Assembly (NCBI GenBank): GCA_002441095.1
Contig: DJVG01000052.1
Location: 1 to 17,918 of the forward strand
Direction: 5' to 3'
Source: Elusimicrobia bacterium UBA6262
GTDB taxonomy: Bacteria > CAYTYR01 > UBA6262
Length of the DNA: 17,918 bases
Shown: positions 13,460 to 17,918 of the stretch, piece after piece
Numbering within the stretch: the first letter of the stretch is position 1
How the letters are laid out: each line of letters opens with the position of its first letter
Position numbers and translations under genes: made by a program
The notes under the pieces: generated by a model
Told to the model about the DNA's origin: nothing
The model's input: the letters and a program-made list of their open reading frames with translations, nothing else
Database searches by the model: none

Positions 13460-14218
13460 TTATTCTAAATTACTGATCCGTTCCATCTCTTCTTTGGATA
13501 TATCCACGTTGGAATGAACAGTCTTGACATCATCATGTTCTTCCATCCCATCTACAATGGCCATCATTTGCTCTGCTTCGCGTCCGCTCAATTTAATATA
13601 TGTCTGGGGGATCAAAGTCACTTCCGCGAATGTATAAGAAACTTTCTTATCATCCAGGTTCTTCTTAACCTCGGCAAATGCTGCCGGCTCAGTGGTTATT
13701 TCGTATATTTCTTCATCATCGCTGGCAATGTCAGAAGCACCGGCTTCCAAAGCGATATCCATTAATTCCTCTTCTTTGTAATTCTTCTTAGGGACTTCAA
13801 TTAAGCCTTTCTTTTTGAACATCCAGCCCACGCAGCCGCCTTCACCCATATTGCCGCCATGCTGAGAGAATATCTTCCTTATTTCATTGGAGGTGCGGTT
13901 TTTGTTCTCTGTGGTTGTTTCCACGATTATCGCTACTCCACCCGGGCCATATCCTTCATACGTGCATTCTTCATAGATCACTCCCGGAAGTTCCCCGGTA
14001 CCTCTCTGGATCGCTTTTTTGATATTATCCTGGGGCATATTCGCCCCTTTGGCATCTTCAATAGCTTTCCGTAAACTGGCATTTCCTGCCGGATCACCAC
14101 CGCCGGCTTTAGCCGCCATGGTGAGTTCCCTTATAATCCGCGTAAAAACTTTTCCTTTTTTGGCGTCAGTAGCAGCTTTTTTATGCTTGATACTGGCCCA
14201 TTTTGAATGACCTGACAT
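13460..14218 (-). CDS. yebC: YebC/PmpR (TACO1) family protein
   Basis: The 252-residue protein is a standard full-length YebC: MSGHSKWASIKHKKAATDAKKGKVFTR at the start, GGGDPAGNASLRKAIEDAKGANMPQDNI, YEGYGPGGVAIIVE, a GGNMGEGGCVGWMF segment, and an acidic C-terminus. Family members were long listed as transcriptional regulators; work on bacterial YebC and mitochondrial TACO1 supports a role on the ribosome in translating stretches such as polyproline. It lies directly before ruvC, a very common arrangement. The ATG at 14218 is preceded by AGGAGG. Its leader holds a ~166-nt inverted repeat and a good promoter lies just upstream. Confidence 0.96.
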   Translation of the reverse strand: MSGHSKWASIKHKKAATDAKKGKVFTRIIRELTMAAKAGGGDPAGNASLRKAIEDAKGANMPQDNIKKAIQRGTGELPGVIYEECTYEGYGPGGVAIIVETTTENKNRTSNEIRKIFSQHGGNMGEGGCVGWMFKKKGLIEVPKKNYKEEELMDIALEAGASDIASDDEEIYEITTEPAAFAEVKKNLDDKKVSYTFAEVTLIPQTYIKLSGREAEQMMAIVDGMEEHDDVKTVHSNVDISKEEMERISNLE

Positions 14219-14261
14219 GGGTATTCCTCCTGATTTATTTTAATTTGCTTAGTTTAACTAT

Positions 14262-14427
14262 GTCTCAGAATTTACCTTAGACCTGTGGCATTCGACAGAA
14301 GATATTGGGGTTTTTCTATGTAAAATTTCTCAACCATACCGCTTCGAGTATGCTTTCTAAATTTTACACATAAAAGCCCTCAATCTCTTACGTCTCGATG
14401 CTCACGTTCTAAGGTAAACTCCAAGAC
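14262..14427. repeat. Large inverted repeat in the yebC leader
   Basis: Two arms of about 78 nt (14262-14339 and 14348-14427) are imperfect reverse complements around the 8-nt loop CGCTTCGA. The ends read GTCTCAGAATTTACC and GGTAAACTCCAAGAC, and the innermost pairs are CATAC/GTATG. Long matching words include TTTACCTTAGA and TGTAAAATTT. It carries no open frame. On the minus strand it forms nearly the whole 5' untranslated region of yebC. It could be a small palindromic mobile element or a structured leader. Confidence 0.85.
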
Positions 14428-14430
14428 TAA

Positions 14431-14459
14431 ATTTTACCACAATTTTCATATCCTGTAAA
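14431..14459 (-). promoter_or_regulatory. Promoter of the yebC-ruvCAB-spoIID-queA operon
   Basis: On the minus strand TTTACA (14459-14454) and TAAAAT (14436-14431) are separated by exactly 17 nt. Each has one mismatch to the housekeeping consensus. Transcription would begin near 14424, within the outer arm of the large inverted repeat. Confidence 0.6.
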
Positions 14460-14466
14460 GCAAAAT

Positions 14467-14486
14467 AGGAGTGATCTCTCACTCCT
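14467..14486 (-). terminator. Terminator after the two-CW gene
   Basis: A perfect 8-bp stem AGGAGTGA/TCACTCCT with a 4-nt loop lies 28 nt past the stop codon at 14515. On the minus strand it is followed by ATTTTG, a weak T run. It separates this gene from the promoter at 14431-14459. Confidence 0.55.
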
Positions 14487-14514
14487 AATTTTATACTGCT
14501 TATTATATCTGTAA

Positions 14515-14829
14515 TTATTTCTCTTTATGCTCTTTTAATTTCTTCAGAATCTCATGGACACCGCAATAATTCTTGCCTTCCCCCCTCACCACTAATTGAA
14601 AGAAATCACAGTTCATACAATTTCCAACCTTTACTGCAAAAGATCCTTGAACTTTTCCACCGCAAAGAGTTCCGGCAACAGCCCAGCAGGCCCTGCCTCC
14701 ATTTTCTCCTTCATTCACCCCGTTTAACTCTTTTTCAAGCGCTGCCTGACATATACCTAGTTCATTAGTCTTCGAACCACCAGGTTCACGGCCGCAATTC
14801 ATAAACTTCCAGCAATTCATTCTTGACAT
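14515..14829 (-). CDS. Two-CW domain cysteine-rich protein
   Basis: This 104-residue protein is almost entirely one cysteine-rich module with the pattern of the two-CW domain. It begins MNCWKFMNCGREPGG, continues with GICQAA and the block GGRACWAVAGTLCGGKVQGSF, and then NCMNCDFFQLV. The paired CW words and the eight or more spaced cysteines suggest a metal or iron-sulfur site, but this is inferred. The domain often occurs attached to sensor or chemotaxis proteins; here it stands alone. I chose the ATG at 14829 because GAGAGTGG lies 8 nt upstream. The TTG six codons earlier and the ATG three codons later are alternatives. It sits between an EF-G paralogue and the yebC operon, with its own terminator. 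Confidence 0.82.
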   Translation of the reverse strand: MSRMNCWKFMNCGREPGGSKTNELGICQAALEKELNGVNEGENGGRACWAVAGTLCGGKVQGSFAVKVGNCMNCDFFQLVVRGEGKNYCGVHEILKKLKEHKEK

Positions 14830-14923
14830 AAGCAGATCCACTCTCAATTTTCCCGTTTATTAAATATAGGCGATTTATCGATTTTCCTTTTCTATCCCTG
14901 CCCGCCAAAGTTTGCTGGGCGGG

Positions 14924-14979
14924 AACTATCAACAGCTTTTCGCTTCTAACTGTCATCCGCTATCTGCCATTTGCCATCT
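14924..14979. repeat. Degenerate heptamer array after the fusA stop
   Basis: Eight consecutive 7-base words fill the space directly after the fusA stop, for example GCTATCT, GCCATTT and GCCATCT on the plus strand, fading into AACAGCT and TTTCGCT. A separate hairpin, CCCGCC/GGCGGG (14901-14906 with 14918-14923), lies next to it. No coding frame or terminator T run is present. Confidence 0.6.
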
Positions 14980-14980
14980 A

Positions 14981-16984
14981 TTACTTCTTCCCCTCTTCCC
15001 GGTTTTTCTTATAAGTCTCGATCAGAGGGACTGCTAATTGTGCCGGCAGTTCTTCATAATGGTCAAACTTCATATTGAACGTCCCGCTGCCATGGGTTGA
15101 TGAACGCAGGCTGGTAGCATATTCATGCATTTCAGAAAGCGGCACTAAAGCTTTCACTACGGTATCCCTTCCCTCTTTATCCATACCCAGTACCCGGCCG
15201 CGCCGAGAATTAAGATCGCCCATAATAGTGCCGGTATACTCTTCCGGGGTATAGATCTCGGCGCTCATGATCGGCTCCAGCAAATACGGCCTGGCATCTT
15301 CCACTGCCTTGTGTATGGCCAGGCTGCCAGCGATCTTAAACGCCATGTCGCTGGAATCAACGTCATGATAAGAACCATCAAATAAGATGACTCGTATATC
15401 CACCACCGGGTAGCCGGCCAGGATACCCATATCCATGGTCTCTTTAACCCCTTTTTCTACCGCTGGGATGTAATTTTTAGGTATCGCTCCGCCAACAATT
15501 TTATTGACGAATTCAAATCCCTTGCTTCTTTCTATCGGCTCGGCTTTGATCCAGACATCACCGTATTGGCCGTGGCCGCCGGATTGCTTCTTATGCTTTC
15601 CCTGCACTTCTACTTTAGCGCGAATGGTTTCACGGTATGGCACTTTTGGTTTTTTCAGCTCCATAGTCACGCCGTAACGGCTTTTCAGGCGGCTGGATAA
15701 TACTTCCAGCTGCAAACTGCCTATTCCGGATAAGATACTCTCATGTGTCTCAGGATTCAGGCTATATTTCAGGGTGGGGTCTTCCTTCATTAAGATATGA
15801 ATCGAATGGCCTATTTTTTCCGTTTCTTCTTTGCTTTTGCCAAATACCGCCATATCCATCAGTGTATGAGGGAATTTAATAGGTTCTATGGTCACTTCAT
15901 GCTTGGGATCGCAGAGGGTATCATTGGTCGCGCTGTTTTTTAATTTCACCACTGCCCCGATATCGCCGGCAACCAGTCCTTCTACATCCTTACGGTTCTT
16001 GCCGAGCACAACGGAAATCTGCCCTAACCGTTCATTAGCGCGCTTATTACCGTTAAGCAGGTCCAATCCGGTGTTGACCGCTCCGGAATACACTTTCAAA
16101 TAAGCTATTTCTCCCATATGCGGCTCAATATGAGTTTTGAAAATCAGCAGGGAAACAGGATCAGAAGGTTTAATCTGCGGGTTTTTAAGCGGTGAAGGCA
16201 AGTATTCAACGATAAAATCCAGCAGTTGGATCACGCCAATATTATTAGTAGCTGAACCGAACAGCACCGGTATTATTTTCTTTTCCATCATCCCTAGCTG
16301 CAGTCCATTAATCTTTTCTTCATTGGTCAGTTCTTTACCTTCGAGGTATTCTTCGATCATTTTTTCGTCCAGTGAAGCAATCGCTTCAGCTAGCTTATCA
16401 TGATATTCGTCAGCTTGAGCCTTCATTTCGGCAGGCACATCATTCATTTTCAAAAGATCGATCACACCCTTAAAAGAACCGGCAATGCCATTAGGAAGCT
16501 GGATTGGCACGAAATTACTTTCAAGCTTGGCACTTAGTGTGGCCATCACCTTGTCAATTGAGGCATTCTCTTTATCCATCCGGTTGACGAAAATAATACA
16601 CGGCAATTTATTTGCTGTTGCATATTTCCAAACCTTTTCCGTACCGACATCACAACCATTCACTGCGTCTACTACAATGATCGCCGCTTCCGCCGCTTTC
16701 ATGCCGCTCATTACTTCACCGGCAAAATCAGCATAGCCAGGAGTATCGATGATATTTATTTTGGTGTCTTTATATTCGCAGTAGGATAACGACAGGTTAA
16801 TGGAAATTTTGCGGTTGATCTCATCTTCGCGGAAGTCGCTGACTGTGTTCCCTTCAATGATCTTACCCAGCCGGTCAGTCATCTTGCAGTTTGAGAGCAT
16901 GGCTTCGTTCAGGCTGGTTTTGCCTACCGTGCCATGCCCTGTTAGGACTACATTGCGGATGTTCCCTGCCTCATACTTTTTCAT
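14981..16984 (-). CDS. fusA: Elongation factor G paralogue (EF-G2 type)
   Basis: The 667-residue protein is a complete EF-G-like translational GTPase, slightly shorter than standard EF-G (~690-700). The G1 loop is GHGTVGKTS (16-24) where standard EF-G has AHIDAGKTT, a feature of the second EF-G group. G3 is DTPGYADF, G4 is NRMDKE, and domain IV carries SGGHGQYGDVWIKAEP and the GSYHDVDSSDMAFKIAGS block. The C-terminus ends with SLRSSTHGSGTFNMKFDHYEELP. Proteins of this group may act in translocation, ribosome recycling or a stress role; the sequence alone does not decide. The ATG at 16984 follows GGAGG. It stands alone, not next to rpsL/rpsG/tuf, which supports its being the second copy. An inverted repeat fills its upstream region. 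Confidence 0.93.
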   Translation of the reverse strand: MKKYEAGNIRNVVLTGHGTVGKTSLNEAMLSNCKMTDRLGKIIEGNTVSDFREDEINRKISINLSLSYCEYKDTKINIIDTPGYADFAGEVMSGMKAAEAAIIVVDAVNGCDVGTEKVWKYATANKLPCIIFVNRMDKENASIDKVMATLSAKLESNFVPIQLPNGIAGSFKGVIDLLKMNDVPAEMKAQADEYHDKLAEAIASLDEKMIEEYLEGKELTNEEKINGLQLGMMEKKIIPVLFGSATNNIGVIQLLDFIVEYLPSPLKNPQIKPSDPVSLLIFKTHIEPHMGEIAYLKVYSGAVNTGLDLLNGNKRANERLGQISVVLGKNRKDVEGLVAGDIGAVVKLKNSATNDTLCDPKHEVTIEPIKFPHTLMDMAVFGKSKEETEKIGHSIHILMKEDPTLKYSLNPETHESILSGIGSLQLEVLSSRLKSRYGVTMELKKPKVPYRETIRAKVEVQGKHKKQSGGHGQYGDVWIKAEPIERSKGFEFVNKIVGGAIPKNYIPAVEKGVKETMDMGILAGYPVVDIRVILFDGSYHDVDSSDMAFKIAGSLAIHKAVEDARPYLLEPIMSAEIYTPEEYTGTIMGDLNSRRGRVLGMDKEGRDTVVKALVPLSEMHEYATSLRSSTHGSGTFNMKFDHYEELPAQLAVPLIETYKKNREEGKK

Positions 16985-16998
16985 ATTTTCCTCCGGAA

Positions 16999-17026
16999 AA
17001 ATTGATTACACAGCTTTAGTCTGGGG
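16999..17026 (-). promoter_or_regulatory. Weak promoter candidate for fusA
   Basis: On the minus strand TTGAAG and TGTAAT are spaced 16 nt apart, about 15-20 nt upstream of the GGAGG site. The -35 element lies in the inner arm of the inverted repeat at 17020-17130. Both boxes are imperfect. Confidence 0.25.
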
Positions 17027-17130
17027 CTTCAATTTTTAGGCGAACCAATGAACGAACGACGACGCGTACAGAGGCGAAGCGTACGTTAGGAGTAAGTGAA
17101 GCAGGTGCAGCCAAAAATTGCAGTCCCAGA
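17020..17130. repeat. Inverted repeat in the fusA upstream region
   Basis: Outer arms 17020-17040 (TCTGGGGCTTCAATTTTTAG) and 17111-17130 (CCAAAAATTGCAGTCCCAGA) are reverse complements with two mismatches and a one-base bulge. The ~70-nt interior holds repeated words such as GAACGAACGACGACG and two GCGTAC copies. No reading frame is present. Its terminal bases and layout loosely resemble the larger inverted repeat before yebC. Confidence 0.7.
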
Positions 17131-17138
17131 AAATAAAA

Positions 17139-17171
17139 AAAGGCATTGTTGTTTTAAACAACAATGCCTTT
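17139..17171. terminator. Strong palindromic terminator after the rRNA operon
   Basis: A near-perfect 16-bp stem, AAAGGCATTGTTGTTT paired with its reverse complement, has an A run before it and a T run after it on each strand. It lies 31 nt past the stop codon at 17202, and on the minus strand the stem leads into seven T residues. It should end the rRNA-DUF6982 transcript. Confidence 0.9.
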
Positions 17172-17201
17172 AAATTTCTTTAGTTTTAGCACGAGGTACA
17201 A

Positions 17202-17603
17202 TCATAAATAAACCAGATCCTTTATCGTATCCGTATTTATCAAGATTTTTAAATTATTTCCATTGGGATCAGCCGGGATCATGACAAACCGTCTTTTTTG
17301 GGAAGGATTATTCACTGAATAACCGACGATCTTTTCGCCGTCGTGAAATTCTACCGCTAATTTTTTCCCGTATACGGTCTTGCCAGGTTCAAATTCGTTC
17401 TTTTCTTTATAGAGCTGATTTCCTTCCAGGGTACGGACAAAGAAAATAGCCTTGACCAGATCAATATTGATACGATCAAGCAGCTTTTTGCCGGCGTCAT
17501 CCGTGACCAATAAATGCATCATGGGTGATTCGCTGGAAAAATCATAGGCAGTGCCTTTTTTGATATCCTTGGTCAAAAAGTGCGCTACGACCTTATGCTC
17601 CAA
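17202..17603 (-). CDS. DUF6982-like small protein directly after 5S rRNA
   Basis: The 133-residue product has two matching parts. The N-terminal part, KVVAHFLTKDIKKGTAYDFSSESPMMHLLV, resembles a small beta-barrel segment. The C-terminal part has the pattern seen in DUF6982-type proteins: AIFFVRTLEGN, YGKKLAVEFHDGEKIVGYSVN, then MIPADPNGNNLKILI and IKDLVYL. Function is unknown; there is no signal peptide or membrane segment. The start is a TTG at 17603 with AAGGAG 9 nt upstream; no ATG fits. The ribosome binding site lies only about 12 nt from the 5S 3' end and no terminator intervenes, so it is probably transcribed with the rRNA operon. The family name is from memory of its conserved pattern. 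Confidence 0.72.
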   Translation of the reverse strand: MEHKVVAHFLTKDIKKGTAYDFSSESPMMHLLVTDDAGKKLLDRINIDLVKAIFFVRTLEGNQLYKEKNEFEPGKTVYGKKLAVEFHDGEKIVGYSVNNPSQKRRFVMIPADPNGNNLKILINTDTIKDLVYL

Positions 17604-17631
17604 CTACATCCACTCCTTGAAGAATTTAAAA

Positions 17632-17747
17632 CCTGGCGATGTCCTACTCTCCCATACAGTTACCCGTATGATACCATCGGGGCTGGAGGGCTTAACTGCC
17701 GTGTTCGGGATGGGAACGGGTGTGACCCCTCCGCTATAATCACCAAG
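17632..17747 (-). rRNA. rrf: 5S ribosomal RNA
   Basis: The minus strand carries a complete 116-nt 5S rRNA. The ends pair (CTTGGTGAT with ATCGCCAGG) as helix I, and the conserved internal CCCATCCCGAACACGGCAG and GGGAGAGTAGG segments are present. It follows the 23S end by about 130 nt. Confidence 0.95.
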
Positions 17748-17879
17748 AAAATCTTCGTCTAATTACCGTGGCTTGGATATAATTACGCTTTATTGAGTAT
17801 CTGGATATAATTTATTTAATATGTATAGAAAGAACATCTTTGTGCACTTAAGCCCATAGAAAACAAAATCAATTAATAT
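17748..17879 (-). other. 23S-5S spacer
   Basis: An AT-rich spacer without a tRNA or reading frame. The word TGGATATAATT occurs twice on the plus strand (17774-17784 and 17812-17822), 38 nt apart. It is presumably removed during rRNA processing. Confidence 0.6.
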
Positions 17880-17918
17880 GGTCAAGCCGCACGACCTATT
17901 AGTATTAGTAAGCTTAAG
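17880..17918 (-). rRNA. rrl: 23S ribosomal RNA, 3' end (partial)
   Basis: The last bases of the window on the minus strand read CTTAAGCTTACTAATACTAA then TAGGTCGTGCGGCTTGAC, the conserved 3' end of bacterial 23S rRNA. The gene continues beyond the window. Confidence 0.92.

Noticed and set aside
14901..14923. Hairpin CCCGCC/GGCGGG as the fusA terminator
   Set aside because: No T run follows on the minus strand, so it is noted only as a hairpin next to the heptamer array.
17748..17879. A tRNA gene in the 23S-5S spacer
   Set aside because: No cloverleaf, T-loop or anticodon arm can be drawn from the AT-rich sequence.

Overview
The window carries 14 intact protein-coding genes, one gene cut off at base 1, one gene remnant, a 5S rRNA and the 3' end of a 23S rRNA, all on the minus strand. 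The organism is most likely an uncultured Gram-negative bacterium. The order yebC-ruvC-ruvA-ruvB-spoIID-queA-(tgt), together with TreT, DUF5752, two-CW and DUF6982-type proteins, reminds me of Omnitrophota (candidate division OP3) and related lineages. That placement is an inference from gene content, not a database result.

Read from the right edge in the direction of transcription. An rRNA operon ends with 23S and 5S rRNA (17918 to 17632). It is followed after only about 28 nt, with no visible terminator, by a small DUF6982-like gene and then a strong palindromic terminator (17139-17171). Next come an EF-G paralogue (fusA2 type) and a small cysteine-rich two-CW protein with its own terminator. 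A near-consensus promoter (14431-14459) then starts the yebC-ruvC-ruvA-ruvB-spoIID-queA run. Its transcript would begin inside a ~166-nt inverted repeat.

Downstream of queA lies a tightly overlapping four-gene trehalose operon (8681 to 3776). It encodes a membrane-anchored sensor-HAMP-trehalose-6-phosphate synthase fusion, a trehalose-6-phosphate phosphatase, a DUF5752 protein with an internal duplication, and a TreT-type trehalose synthase. The operon appears to sit between queA and its usual neighbour tgt, because a 52-codon in-frame remnant of tgt survives just past treT. After it come an MpsC/DUF2294 gene, then pckG and purC, which are translationally coupled and preceded by a structured leader that ends in a terminator-like hairpin.

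The main points of interest are: (1) the receptor-like OtsA, where a periplasmic sensor, two membrane segments and a HAMP domain are attached to a metabolic enzyme instead of a kinase or cyclase; (2) a similar 5' leader in front of otsA and the mpsC-like gene; (3) the structured pckG leader; (4) degenerate heptamer/octamer tandem words at four places, one of them inside the queA reading frame and two folding into hairpins; and (5) large inverted repeats in the leaders of yebC and fusA. I saw no CRISPR array, transposase, tRNA or integrase in the window.
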